DNA from: Isoetes taiwanensis
Taxonomy: Eukaryota; Streptophyta; Lycopodiopsida; Isoetales; Isoetaceae
DNA length: 64,000 nt
Reading direction: 5' to 3'
Assembly (NCBI GenBank): GCA_021234155.1
Contig: JAJEKV010000013.1
Span: 12,178,669-12,242,668 of the forward strand
The translations under genes and the position numbers were made by a program. Below are positions 1 to 11,999 of the stretch, one piece after another. Numbering within the stretch: the first letter of the stretch is position 1; the number at the start of each line of letters is the position of its first letter. The notes beneath the pieces were generated by a model that was not told the DNA's origin, searched no databases, and saw only the letters and a program-made list of their open reading frames with translations.

Positions 1-2098
1 TTACCTTGTAATCATTAAGCTTCTTTAAAAGTACAAAGATGCAAGTGCATCTCCTGGAGCTGGAAGATAATCTCTGGAGAATACCAGAATACCTTGTAAT
101 CATTAAGCTTCTTTTGTGCTGCATGAAGGAGGAACTTACAGATTTATATTCCACATATTTGGCCTCAATTCGCCATGGCATATAACCTAGATGATATGCA
201 TGCCTCTATGTTGGATCGTATATGCCATGTGCGGCAATATATTTTATGTTGCCAGAAGCATATATAGAGCTGAATGTTTTCTTTTCGTTAACCAACAAAA
301 ATGCCACTATCTGTACTTGTTTACACAGATTATCCCATATAATGTTTTCCATTGCACCGTAAATTATCGGTCTTCCTTAGCTTGTCTTATTTGGAGTTAT
401 GATTATCGGTCTTTTCTGTAGAACTTGATCATGCAACCTGGTATTGCTGAAAGTTTAGGCTGAAAGCTTACCAAGTATAAGGTAAGAAACCACCAGTTAT
501 CTTAGTGAAATACATGTTTTTCAAATTTCTTTAACCACCGGCTTTTGCTACACAAACCTCTTCATTTGTGCATTCGCAAACCTCTTCTTTTTGCAGGTCC
601 TGAGCCTGCAGCCCACAAGTGCTTAGGCTGCAATTAAATTTCAGATGTCTGCCTTATCCATTTGTTCAAAACATTTCAAGTAGAATTGTGCTCGATGTGC
701 CCTCCAAAACTGAGCCATCTTTACCATACATATCAACTGATGCTGCAGATACTCCTTTTTCTTGATTTCGGCATGTATTTGCCTCTTTGCAATAAGATAT
801 GAAAAATAAGCAAGGTTTTACAGCATTTGTAACCACCTGATCAATTACAGATAAATTATCGGAATATGCATCATGTAAGCCCCCAAGCATTTATTTTCAA
901 ATACTTTGGATTAAATACGTTAGCTTTGTCTAAGCTGCCTCTTGAGGAGCAATGTGAACACATATCAGATGTCAATGGAGGAAGCGCAGAAAGTGGCCTC
1001 TTCAAAGAAGAATTTATTGCATTTATTTATCCGTTGTCTTGCTGTTCTGTTTTTGCATATTTAGCAAGAGACATCTCATTTTCGTTATCACATAATTTCT
1101 TCTGGCAATTGCATCATAATATATTTGTCATATTATGTTCAGCCTCCTATTTTTCTTGGATGATAGGGGTTTGTGCATATGCTCAGTATAATAGGATGCC
1201 TGTGCATCGCAAGAGCATCCTCTAAACTAGTGACTAGACGAAGTATTGTAGTTTTTCGCAATAGAATTGACAATTCTTTTTTGGTACAGTTAAGCCCCAT
1301 TATGGCAATGTATGCTGAAGGATCCTTGACTGTGTCTTTGGATGGGTCCTCCATTCTGCCTCTCTTGTGTCTTTGTGGTAAGTATTTTTTTTGGAAATGA
1401 TTATGGCAAAGTTAACATTCGAATTTTTGCTATTGTTCAATGCAATTTCATATGTGAATTCCCATCAATCCAATGATTAAATATAAACTTCTATTTCAAA
1501 AGGGTTTTGAAAACTAGGTTTGAAGTCCAAGAGCACGTTTATGATTTATGAAAAGCAAAACTCCCTAGTATTTAGGAACATTTTTCCGAAATAGATCTCT
1601 CATTTTCCCACAAATTTGAAACTACCATTTGTTTACATATAAATGCCAATTTTAATGACGCTAGTTGCACAATTTCTAATGTGGTTGTTTGGTTTGTATG
1701 TTTAAATGTCTATTCACCAAAATTTCAAGATACTAGCTCATATGCACAATTTCTAAGGTGATTGTCTTCCACGTTGTATTTCTAATATTCAATCGCGATG
1801 ACTATGTTAGAATGTTGCAACTTTTAATTTCTTTCCTTTTTCTGTTATGATTTAAAATGCATCACTTTTGATGTAAATGCATATTAATCCTGATAATACT
1901 ATAGGTAGTGTGCTTAATGAACAACGAGTTCACCATTCATAGTAATTATGAAAATGTTCATGGTTTCACTAATAGCTCTCACGTCTCTTGCAGTGTGACT
2001 GTCATTTAGCAAGAGCCTCTAAATTTTAGGCAAGTTTGCAATGGTGGCCTATGATTTAGAAAAGATGGCTTTATAAATGTTTATATGAACATTTCAAG
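1..2098. other. Upstream region without a recognised gene
   Basis: AT-rich sequence with no open frame I recognise. A 24-bp direct repeat (starting TACCTTGTAATC) occurs at 2-25 and 90-113. A pyrimidine stretch ending in CTCTTGCAG near 1993 could be the acceptor of a 5'UTR intron of the downstream KASH gene, but no matching first exon can be fixed from sequence alone. An open frame at 866-1225 has no family resemblance that I can see and is probably chance. Confidence 0.5.
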
Positions 2099-4979
2099 AT
2101 GGCCCCTCAATTTAGACCAGTACTGAAGCATGAATTAGCAAGGCTTGAAGACCCAAAAAGTCGCTATACAGCTTTAATATCCTTACAAGGGCATATCAAG
2201 CGTTTGGATCATGCATCTTTACGCAATTTTCTTGATAGCATATGTGAATTAAAAGATCAAGGTGCAACACGCCCTTACATAATCTCTTTGTATGAAGATG
2301 TGGCCGTAGTGCACAGAAAAACTGTGATACCTTATATTTCGCGCATAATGGCCTCTATAATTCGGACCCTCGCATCAAGTGGAAGTGATTTTCAATTACA
2401 CCGACGATGTGGAAACGTAGTTGCAGCTATTGGAAATCGATGTATAGATCCACAAATGACTAGACAACAAGTGGGAACAATATTGAGGTATTTATCAAAA
2501 CCTCTTCTAGAAGCTCTTGTTTCTAGCTTCGAACCAATGACTGGTGGTGCTGCATTTTGCCTGAAATCACTCGTAGAATTGAATTCTTGGAGTAATATAC
2601 CACAAGATATTCTGGATGAACTATATATAAGGTTGACTTTTGCATTGAGTGGCAGGGTGACAGTGAATCACATGGAATTGGCTTGTGCATTGGCAAAGTC
2701 CAATAGCCAGATGCTAGATACACATGCTTTGGAATGGTTGGATTCATGCATAGTTGTATTGAGAAATAAAATGGAGTGGCAACTTAGGGCTGCAGCTGCC
2801 CAACTTATGGGTACAATTTTAAGCATGACTGAAAGAAGAAATCTAATGCCTAGTATTGATGTTGTGGTTAGGAACCTCGATGCAAGCCGTTTAGATAAAA
2901 TGCCAAAGGTGAGGAAGGAAGTAGCTGATGCTCTGCAGATTGCAAGAAACATTGTGAAGGCAGGTGATAAGCAATATGACAATGGCATTCCAATGGAAAG
3001 GAATAAGCCATTCTATTCAACATTTTTGAAATCGCAGTCTACAGGAAGTTTATTGACAAAATCTAACTCTAGACTAAAATATTTCAATGCTTTAAGAGAT
3101 TGCAGAAAGCATTTTTCTAATATATCCAAGCCACCTCCTTCAGCAATTTCTGAACTAACTGCTTTAGAAGAGTTGGCTGCAAAAATCTGTCAAGAAAGAC
3201 CACCAAGGCATGGAGATCAAAACACTTTACAAACTTTATCAAGGAAAGGCTTTGTATCTTTAAAGAATTTGAACATACCTGGTATATGTGCAAATTCAGA
3301 ATGTCAAATAAGTGAACCAACTAGGTTGCATGAGTTACAAGATAATTTATTAGAGCAGACTGGTGCAGATTCTGATGAAGAAAGCAGCTGGGTGAGTGCT
3401 TCAAGCTCTAATACAATCTCATTCATAGATGACACTCTTGGTAATGAAGATGTAGATCAATTTTCTCAAGCCTTTGGAGATGCGAATGATGCAGTAGACT
3501 TAGTGGACAATGAGTCTGAAAATGAGTCAACGGTCGTTACGAAAAGATTTTTGGCAGATGGATTGTGTAATATGGACAATAATGAAAGAGAACTTGCCGA
3601 CATATGTCTACCAAAAGGCATCAGCATTAGAGTGAAGCCTACAAAGATCTGTCTTCAGAGTGGTGCAGCTAAAGATTCTTCACATGAAGCACATATAGGA
3701 ACCCCAAAGATTTTGGACAATAATTGGGATTCAGAAGGATGTCAATTATCTCTCATCATCAGCCATGAGAACACTAGAAATGCCCTTGACTATCTCGATC
3801 ATCAGAATGATTGTGTTGCTGCTGGCCACAATGCATATTTGCCAACTACAAATAATATGGAGGAAATGGCCCTTGTGGTTTCTAAAGTCGAGGATCAGGA
3901 TGAAGGACTACATTGGAACTCATCTATAAGTCACCAATCTTTACAAGAAAAGTCTTTGCAAGAACAAGAAGAATGGCACCAGGTGACATTGGCATACTTC
4001 CTCTGGTCAACTTTCTCATTCTTTAAGCTGGATATTGAATTATTAAATTTGCTTGATTCTATCACAGGATCAAAGTTTATTGTTGTTAGAAAGCCCACAT
4101 GCTCCTTTAAATCGTATGCTTCAACTTAATTTTCTGCAAATAGATGATCTTAGTAGCAAAAGTTTTTGCATAAACTTGAAGAAATCAAACTATGCCACCA
4201 TAGGCATAGACTGTGATGTAAGTGGTTGGAGCATGTGGCGTAATCCAATCAAAGAACACTACGAGAGAGAGAGTAATATAAAGTCACAATTGATCTCTTA
4301 TGGAACAAGAGCTGCAGAAAACCTATGCAGTTCAACTTTCAAGTATGCGTATCAAGAAAAATTATCAATAGGAGGACCCAAAATGTGTAATCATGATGCG
4401 TTTGGAAAATTTACAGAGATCACGTCAGAAGATGATGACGATCAGCATGCGAATGAGGATGAGCATGAGCATGAGGATGCAACAGTGTTCCAGAAACATA
4501 TAGCAAAAACTCCGCATGGGGATTCCGATGATCTAGCTGGAGCTGTGCAGATAAAAAGCATCAACCTCATAGACCCTTCTGCTGTGCTTTTTGTAGAGAA
4601 GCTACTCGAGTCCACCGACTGGATTGAAATACATGAACGTGAGGTGTTAGATCCTATTGAAAATGAAAGAAACTGGATAGAACTACACGAACATGAAAAT
4701 TTAAGCCCTCGTGAACCAAAAATAGACCAGATAGAACTATATGAACATGAATCAATAGGTCTTTCTGAACAGAAAGAAAACATAGTACTAGGTTGGGAGC
4801 ATGAGCAATACCTCAACACATTGTATATAGTAGTTGGAAAGTTTTGTAGAGTACTTTATTGTGGATTGGAGGGATTCATTGGTGGTTCCATTTGCGCACT
4901 TATAGCTGTTCCTACTGCTATGGCTCTTGTAAGTTGCATGAAAGATCAGAATGACTATGAATTATTGATCCCCACATAA
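2099..4979 (+). CDS. SINE-type ARM-repeat KASH protein of the nuclear envelope (two exons)
   Basis: Exons 2099-3982 and 4068-4979 join in phase 0 across a GT-AG intron and give a 931-residue protein. Residues about 1-290 are helical ARM/HEAT-like repeats of the kind in plant SINE1/SINE2 (opening MAPQFRPVLKHELARLEDPK). The middle is long, acidic and low in order. Residues about 897-919 (GFIGGSICALIAVPTAMALV...) form one membrane segment, followed by a 12-residue tail ending LIPT. Plant KASH proteins end in a closely similar X-V-P-T motif that lies in the perinuclear space and binds SUN proteins, while the ARM part reaches actin in the cytoplasm. Just before the anchor are three imperfect repeats rich in IELHEHE-like units. 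From memory the Arabidopsis homologues are shorter, so the extended acidic middle is unusual. The ATG at 2099 begins the conserved N-terminus. Stop is TAA. Confidence 0.88.
3983..4067 (+). other. Intron of the SINE-type KASH gene
   Basis: An 85-bp GT-AG intron: donor CAG|GTGACA at 3983, acceptor TATCACAG ending at 4067. The intron reads open in the upstream frame until 4129, so an unspliced reading would give a shorter protein with no membrane anchor. Joining in phase 0 leads directly into the KASH tail, which is the main support for the intron. Confidence 0.85.
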
Positions 4980-5217
4980 TTGGTCCTAGGGACTCTTACG
5001 TCAAATGCTGTATAGACCAAAAAGTTGTAACGTAGTAATCATTTTGTCCACTATCATATTTCAAATGAATTAGAATTAGAATATGAGCATGAACTTGTTT
5101 GTCCCACATAGTTCAGTTTTATAAAAAAACAAGCATAGAAATATAAAAGCATCAACACTAAGCGTCAAGACATATGGCATGATTACTATAACCTCCAAAT
5201 CATTGAATTTTAAGGAT

Positions 5218-5223
5218 AATAAA
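5218..5223 (+). terminator. Possible polyadenylation signal of the KASH gene
   Basis: AATAAA lies about 240 bp after the stop codon in AT-rich sequence. It is the first canonical hexamer I see downstream; no transcript evidence is available. Confidence 0.4.
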
Positions 5224-5227
5224 AGGG

Positions 5228-5725
5228 GCCAATGCTATAGGAAAATGTGAAATGATGCTTTGACAAAAGACTTCTTCTGTAACATATGGTTTAAAGATAG
5301 ATAGAGAGATAGATACATTTTTAACATCCATGGGAAATGTGAAATGATGCGTTGACAAAAGACTTCTATAACATATGGTTTAAAGATAGATAGATAGATA
5401 GCTAGTATAGATAGATAGATAAATTTTTAACATCTAGGGAAAGCTCATGAAGTTTATGGGGGATACAACACAGATGCATATTTAACATCCATAGGAAATG
5501 TGAAATGATGCTTTGACGAAAGTCTTCTTCTGTAACGTATGGTTTAAAGATAGATAGTTTTAACATCCACGGGAAGCTCATGCAGCTTATGGGCCACAAC
5601 ACACCCAGATAGATAGATACATCCTTAACAACCACGGGAAGCCCATGAAGCTTATGGGACACAACACACTCCATGTGAAGCTCATGAAGCTTATGGGACA
5701 GAACGCACCAGATGGGACCTGCCCC
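5228..5725. repeat. Complex minisatellite with GATA tracts
   Basis: Degenerate tandem units share the blocks GGAAATGTGAAATGATGC, a TTGACAAAAGACTTCTTCTGTAAC-like stretch, TATGGTTTAAAGATAGATAG, TTTTTAACATCCATGGGAA and CATGAAGCTTATGGGACACA. Short (GATA)n runs separate them. Units lose blocks towards the right end. Open frames on either strand here are repeat artefacts. Confidence 0.8.
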
Positions 5726-5924
5726 CACCATTGTATATAGCTAAAGTGGGTCCTTCCCCTACAACTTTACAATGATCAACATGACCACATTCACAAGGAA
5801 GCGTTGAACCCGACCTTGGACATGGCAGTTTAGGATCTTACCACAAGGCCCACATCCATGCCTCTAATAAGAATTGGCGACATGGCTTGTGGTTCAAGAA
5901 GTTATGAGAAGCTTAGAATAATTG

Positions 5925-6200
5925 GATTGAATTGAATTGAGTTTTATCATCGACGAAGACCATAAGAAAGAGAACACAACAAGCTCGCTACATAAAACCC
6001 CGCCCCAAAGGGCTTTCAAGGGAAAAACCTTAACAATCATGGACTCGCTGAAAAATTGTACATCTATACATTTTTACATATATGCAGGAGTTATTTTATC
6101 TCGCTTGCCAAGAACCTTCAGGACAAAGGATATAATGCTATTATTGCAAGAAACTGCAAGAGCAAATGTAATGGCTGATTAGGAGAAAAGTTCTAAAAGG
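5925..6200 (-). mobile_element. Non-LTR retroelement 3' end fragment, minus strand
   Basis: Read on the minus strand, the segment runs through a GGTTTTTCCCTTGAAAGCCC-like block and then TGGTCTTCGTCGATGATAAAA, followed by a short AATTC-repeat tail (plus strand GGATTGAATTGAATTGAG at 5931). The same layout (GGGAAAAACC block, then GACGATAAAA, then a simple-repeat tail) is found at three other LINE 3' ends in this window. No coding part remains. Confidence 0.5.
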
Positions 6201-7435
6201 TCCCTTTTTTTTTACATTAATTGTCAAAGAGTTCGAAGAGGGAATTTTCCTCGGTCACTGGCTTAGTTTTATGCATTCTTGGACTTAGATCAATGATGGG
6301 CTGCCATGGCAATTCCACTTCTTATGTTGGTCTGGACATACTTCATCGGCCAATATATGTGCTTTTGCATATGCCTACAGTGGTGCTAACATCATATATC
6401 ATGGAGGACCTTGACCAAAGGGCCCACATATGCTCGCCTCTAGCACATTGATATCATACTTTGTATACTTAGCTTATGAAATTTTTGAGACTACCCCTTG
6501 AAAGGACAATATTTTCATCACAATTTTTAAGACTTGGGCTTCGTCACAGCTGATATCGCATCAAACACTAAACCACCACTCCCTCGGAGTCCTTGACTCC
6601 CCCACTAGTACGAAAGCCCCTGGCTCTATCAAATGCTTGCCGAAATCGTAGTAGAATAGCTTAAGCAGTATTTGCTTCTATGAAGGAAGGATTGTGTCAC
6701 GCCTCTCCGATACATGAATCTTTTATAGCACACTAATTCTTGTGTTGAAAGCAATGGCTGGGTGGCCAATTGGGCCAAAATTGTCCTTTTCAGGCCAATC
6801 TGATCTCAGACCACTGCTTGGCCTCAATGCTGCCTTGATCGGCCGCGTATCAGGGCGTGAAGCAAAAGCTTCATCCTGTTAGGTTTCTCCCATCCAATCT
6901 GGTAGTGGCACATCAGCATAACATAAGATTTCATACTAACTATTAATTGAAAGAAGAAGAAGAAGAAGAGATTTTAACGTCACGCCACAAGGCAGCCCCA
7001 TGGTATTTCTATGTTTATAGCATACCTCCCTCCTTCATATCCTTAATCCCCAAAAGATACGGGAGTATGTCTATTGTGAAACTCATTCCTTTAGCTACTC
7101 GGTAACCATGGTTTCACCATCTAGTCCCTTCTGAAACCAGCTCCCTAGATCACATTGTGATCATGGTTTTATAGCTCGTTCTTTTACGAACGTCCTGCTT
7201 GCCATCCTTGATGCAAGTTTCTAGTTCTTAAGATAGACACCTTAAAGCATAAGGTGATGGAGAATGACTTTATGCATTGCCCAACTGACAGAATTGGGCC
7301 AGAGAATATTGGATTAGTTCTACTTATTATAAATATTTTTATCAACATTTATCGTCATTTTTATTTTCCTCGTCAATAATTCTTATTCTAAGTGTTAATA
7401 TCTTTATGATTCTTATAAAAAAGCATAAGAAAGAA
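6201..7435. other. Intergenic stretch, nothing recognised
   Basis: No coding, RNA or terminal-repeat signature seen. A short GAA run lies near 6951-6970. Small open frames here are scattered and show no family resemblance. Confidence 0.5.
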
Positions 7436-7437
7436 CA

Positions 7438-7500
7438 ACAAAGAATAAAGAATAAAGAATAAAGAATAAAGAATAAAGAATAAAGAATAAAGAACAACAA
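7438..7500. repeat. AATAAAG heptamer microsatellite
   Basis: About seven or eight uninterrupted copies of the heptamer AATAAAG, flanked by AACAACAA-rich sequence to about 7535. Confidence 0.9.
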
Positions 7501-7935
7501 CAAAGAACAACAAAGAATAACAACAACAACAACCACCTACTTGAGGAACACTGCCAAACAACTAATTAATACTAGGAAGTTGGATGGAATGGATCCGGGA
7601 ATTTTATTATATCCAAATTGAACTTTCAAAAGCCTGAAACTGAGGCATGCCTACAGACCGATAGAATAGAATAGAATATAATAAAATAGAGTTTTTATTG
7701 TCCACGGAGACCAATTGGCCTATGGGACCCAAACAGGAGGCGCAGCAAGCGTATTACTATATGGGTTAATACCTTCCCCCCCTCCCCCAACCCCGAAGGG
7801 TTGTTTGGGGGAAAAACCATGACAGGAATAGGTTTGCTGTCAAACTGTACAAATACAAATACAAATACAAATACAAATATATATCATGGGGGAAAGAAAT
7901 ATATACAAGTGTCAAGTAAGTGCCCGTGGACCGAG

Positions 7936-8784
7936 CTAATCTCGGCAATCCATGATCTCTTGAAGGTACGATTTCAATCTCCGTACCGAGCCCGTGCTCG
8001 GCATCTCATGCAGGGGCTGGCCAGGACGGACCAGCTCAGCGTAGCGTATCCGAATGTCATCATAGGCCGAACCTCTGAAGTGTGTGGCATTCGTCTTCCA
8101 CAGCTCCAACCTGGCAGCATTGACAAAACCTCTCCTCATGCGACTCCCCAATCCATCTCCCCATCTCAATCCAGAGATGGTGTGCACCTAAACAGACAGA
8201 GCCAATAGATCTGCGCTTTTTCATGGGTAGATGAGTGCACAGGTAGCATTGCAGGACCCGCCCCAACATGGGATTTATGTGGCGTTGATAATGTGCCGTC
8301 TTGACCTGTTCAAGGGTGTTGGCATCCCATAGCTTGTTGAGGAAGCATGTATCAAGGTACTGTCTGAGACTGTGGTGATCTGCCTCCTTTTGCATTCGGA
8401 TGCACCTAAGCTCCTGCACGTTCCATCTGGCCAGCCACTGAGCTCTCTTTTCCCGCTAGCAGGCTTTTAGGCGTTGAGGCCCCATTGCCACAATGTAAAC
8501 GAGGTTAGGGAGACGAGTACTTTCTGGAAGTAGACGATGTGTCTGTCAAGGGCCCCTCTTTGAAGAGGCAAGAAACCTGTTTCCTGCAAGACTTCATCCC
8601 CAGGGCCCGTGCCAAGAAAGCTTTCTGCACCTGCTTCAAGTCATTCCAAGTGGCGAGGGAAATCTCCGGGCCACAGACCTCGACCCCATACAAAAGCATA
8701 GGTTCTACTAGCACCTTGAAGAGGTGCGATTGGTGGGTCCAATTATACAGCTCTGCCTTGTGGCTATTGTTATGCATTGCATAG
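7936..8784 (-). pseudogene. C-terminal half of the LINE ORF2
   Basis: Minus-strand readings include MHNNSHKAELYNWTHQSHLF, then MLLYGVEVCGPEISLATWNDL and VQKAFLARALGMK, typical of the region after the LINE reverse transcriptase fingers/palm. A cysteine-histidine cluster follows (RFCQCCQVGAVEDECHTLQ), like the zf-RVT domain, then GLYDDIRIRYAELV. At least two frame changes occur between the pieces. Confidence 0.75.
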
Positions 8785-8790
8785 AGTGCC

Positions 8791-10290
8791 TAGCTACCCG
8801 GAACGGGAACGGGAATGGGAACGGGAACTCGGACCCAAAATTCAGAACGGGAACGGGAACGGGAACGAATTGGAATGGGAACGTCCAACCTTCGAATTTT
8901 TTAAAAATTCAAACGGTTTTGGCGTTCCCTTTGCAAGCAGATCATCATAGAACATTTAGAATAGAAAAAAGTGAAATACATAGTGATGTGTGAACATAAT
9001 AGATAAAACCACTTTTTGACTTCCATCAAGAGTTTGGAAACAACAATTTTAAGTAAATAGATAAGCTTCTAGTATCATTATCTAAAACATAATAACATAT
9101 GTAAGAATATAGTAATATAGTAACTATTCCAACTAGTTCAAGAGTTCCATTTCCTTTTGATTCAAAATATCGTTTCATTTTCTTCACCCTACAAAAGGAA
9201 ACAACAAATTCAATTTTAAGTTCAGATCATCACCAATAAAAATTAAGGAATAGATAGATCTACTTTGTTTTTGCATATTTTTTTGATCAAGCTCATGAGC
9301 AGCTTTAACTTTTGAAAAGAAAAATCATAGTGTATCCATCTATTTATGCTTTTGTAGATTTTTTATGGGATGCTCTTTGTGCAAACGTAAACTCTGAAGA
9401 ATCGATCAAATACATTTGAGATATATATTGACTGCAAAGGATGCTAAATTAAAGAAGCATGAGATTAAAAGTGGCTAGCCGAACTTTTGATCTTATGCTT
9501 TGTTGATCGTTGATGCTTTTTTTCTCTTTTTAGAAACTTTTGAACTGGAACTAATGAATTCAAATTAGGACGTAGTGCAGGCTGCAACAGCAGAGGTATT
9601 TTTTTTTTATTGAGAATGACAGATAAAGGAATGAAGCTTAGATGCTTGGGATTGGAAACGAACTTACCTTCAGATAGTTTGGGCAGATTTGTTGGGCTCC
9701 TCCTCACCAATCCGGCAGCATGGTAGAGCTTGGCTGGCTTGGCTTCAATCCGACAACTTGGCTGGCTTCAATCCGACAGCAGAGCTGCAGAGCAATGAGA
9801 TGAGTTGGACTTCCGATAGCAGAGCTTGATAGCAGACCTTGATAGTAGAGCTTATAACAGAGCTGATAGCAGAACTTCCGATGAGATGCTTGATAGCAGA
9901 GCTGCAGAGCAATGAGATGAGTTCAACTTGAACTTCCGATGAGATCCGACCATTCAAGACTTCCACAACAGCAGATGTGTGAGGCAGACATCGCAGCAGC
10001 AGATCGATCAGGCGACAGGCGCCAAAAAGAAGCCATGAAAAGGGGGAAAGAAAAGCTTTTCTTGGTATTTGACTCTCTTTTTTTGTTGTTGCTTTGTTAA
10101 TTAAATCAATTTAATGGTTAAATAAATTTGCTACCGGGAACTCAAGTTCCCATCTATGGGAACTTTGTCCGGAACGTAGTTCCCAGTAGCAAACGTTGTG
10201 GGAACTTGGCTAAGAGTTCCCGGAACTCTAGACCCTCGGGAACGGAGTTGGGAACGGGAACCAAGTTCGGAACTTGGTTCCCGGTAGCTA
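8791..10290. mobile_element. 1.5-kb non-autonomous inverted-repeat element inside the LINE
   Basis: The left end reads TAGCTACCCGGAAC and the right end GTTCCCGGTAGCTA, so the termini are inverted repeats with one mismatch. Both subterminal zones are packed with GGAACGGGAAC-type motifs (left 8798-8885, right 10135-10285). Deleting the insert brings the two halves of the LINE reading frame back together at a GWK..LYAM motif. The flanking TGCC (8787-8790) and TGCT (10291-10294) may be a short degraded target duplication. No transposase is inside. Superfamily is uncertain; the subterminal repeat style would suit a hAT-like element. Confidence 0.72.
9725..9965. repeat. Degenerate minisatellite inside the inserted element
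   Basis: Imperfect repeats of GAGCTGCAGAGCAATGAGATGAG, GATAGCAGAGCTTGATAGCAG and TCCGATGAGATGCTTGATAG blocks, plus GGCTTCAATCCGACA twice at the left edge. The open frame on the minus strand here is a repeat artefact. Confidence 0.75.
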
Positions 10291-10370
10291 TGCTTCCAAC
10301 CTGCTGCGACCCGCAGCCAGATGGAATTGTCCCAGTTCATGGCCGACCGGAACTCCACCCCCAAATATTT

Positions 10371-10935
10371 TTAAGCGAATGCCACTTCAACATTTTGGCC
10401 ACGATAAGTAAGGGTTGGGGCCCTTGGCTGGTGTGTGGACGATACGAGAACTACCTTGGTCTTGGCTAAGTTGACACACATGTCAGTCACCTGGCAAAAT
10501 GTGTCCAGGGCATCGAGATGGCATTGCTTGTCTGCCTGAGTGTGTGCTAGGAGGTCCACATCATCAGCATAGATCAGCTGCCTGGTGATCTGGTGTAAGA
10601 GTTGAGCTCCAGTGCCTCCATTATTAGCGAGCCATCTCTCCAGCTGATTAATATACATGCCAAATAGTGTGGGAGAGAGAGGGCATCCCTGGCGGACTCC
10701 GATACTGCTCTCGAATGGTTGGCTCGTCGGTTGCAGCCGGCCTGTGCATGTCTCATATAACCTGTACACCTCGTTCTGCAGTTCGGCAGGGACGCCTAGC
10801 TGCTGCAATCTTGTCCACAGCTTTTCTCGAGGCACAGTGTCAAAAGCCTTGGCGAAGTCTACGAAGCAGCAATACAGATCTTGCCTATGGTTCCTGCTGT
10901 TCTCAATCAGAGTCCGCAGCGTGAAGATATGATCT
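10371..10935 (-). pseudogene. LINE reverse transcriptase core
   Basis: The minus-strand reading contains CCFVDFAKAFDTVPREKLW (RT motif with the first catalytic aspartate), SSIGVRQGCPLSPTLFGMYI (the R-Q-G-C-P-L-S-P motif) and QLIYADDVDLL (the YADD catalytic pair). After that comes a CVNLAKTKVVLVSS strand. These are diagnostic of RVT_1-type LINE reverse transcriptases. The domain is incomplete: the upstream part is in other frames and the downstream part lies beyond the 1.5-kb insertion. Confidence 0.88.
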
Positions 10936-11721
10936 ATGGTTGTGTCTTGGCCTGAATTTTGCCTGCGTGAGTGCCTGCACTTCTGCTGCCTCTGCCCATC
11001 CTGTCAACTGCTGCTCGAGGATCCCGGCGAGGAGAAGACTTAGCTGATCATGATGGTCCGTAATTGGCCGGGCAGTGCGGGTCTCCTAGTTTGTAGATTG
11101 GGATAACACTGCTAGTGGTCCATTGCGGGAAAAAACCTTCTCGCAATGCCTTGATGAACATGTCGGTGAGTACCGGTGCCATACTTGAGTAACTTTGCCT
11201 GCATGCCGTCAAGATCTCGTGCTTTTCCATTGGCTAGATGTTACGTTGTAGACCCCTGCGCTACCTCCACCTCTGTGATTTCCAACATTGGGTCCTGCTG
11301 GGGGGTAATGCCGTTCGTCACCCTCAGGATTGTAGAGCTGCTATAGGTATTGCCCCCACTGGTCTGGAGTGATGTTTTCTGTGGGCAGCACTGGCCACCT
11401 GAGGACTCTTTGCCAAAAGGTCCTGGGATGGGATGACGTTCCAGGAGGAAGAACATAGAAGATGTCAAACCGTGTACTTGTTGTCGGCAGTGGATCGCAT
11501 CTACAGTTGTTGAGCAGGAAGCGGCGAGTGGAATAGATAAGTTATAAAGAGCAATATGGGTAAAAGAAAGTTGATTTTTTTCAAATAATCTATGATAGAG
11601 GAAAACACACTCTATTTATTGATTCTCTGGTAGATTTCTTTAGAGCTTATTCTCTTTTCAATGGGATTTTCATCGATTGGAAGGAATGGGCAAAAAGGAA
11701 AGACTATGAAAACTTGTTTTT

Positions 11722-11997
11722 TTGTTTTTTAAACAATTGCGAGAAGCATTGTCTACATATTTTACAATTTTTGTGCGTGGTGAGGCAATGGTGGCTTCAA
11801 CTGATTCTGATGCAATTAAAAGGGCCATACAGCTGATAGATCAGATCCATCTGCCATTGTTTACGCCTCTGGAATTATCAGGAGACAACGGCTTAACTAA
11901 ATTGCTTAAAAGAGGGATTCCTCCTGCAAAGATATTTGCGAAAGATTTCACACAGAAGATTCTTGTGATTGTCCTCAGATTTCTGTGGTTTTGGTGA
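11722..11997 (+). pseudogene. Isolated coding-like segment, possibly a spatacsin-like exon remnant
   Basis: The frame reads KQLREALSTYFTIFVRGEAM, VASTDSDAIKRAIQLID and LPLFTPLELSGDNGLTKLL: amphipathic helices with good codon character, unlike the surrounding AT-rich noise. From memory it resembles part of the C-terminal helical region of plant spatacsin, but I cannot confirm this. No adjoining exons are visible, and the reading degrades after residue 75, so I treat it as a remnant. Confidence 0.3.
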
Positions 11998-11999
11998 AG

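Larger units (their letters stand above)
7655..11515 (-). mobile_element. 5'-truncated LINE, minus strand, split by another element
   Basis: In transcription order (high to low coordinates) I see an N-terminal RT region (11468-11048), the RT core with the DFAKAFDTVP and IYADD motifs (about 10930-10371), an interruption at 8791-10290, then the RT thumb region (LVEPMLLYGVEVCGPE, 8777-8505) and a C-terminal zinc-knuckle-like part (FCQCC...EDECHTL, 8419-7936). The 3'UTR holds the GGGAAAAACC block, the TTGGGTCCCATAG...GGTCTCCGTGGAC block, and a TATTC-repeat tail near 7660-7690. The endonuclease domain is missing, so it was truncated at the 5' side. Several frame breaks show it is dead. Confidence 0.85.

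Noticed and set aside
866..1225. 119-codon ORF upstream of the KASH gene
   Set aside because: Rich in aromatic and cysteine codons typical of AT-rich noise, with no domain or splice context.
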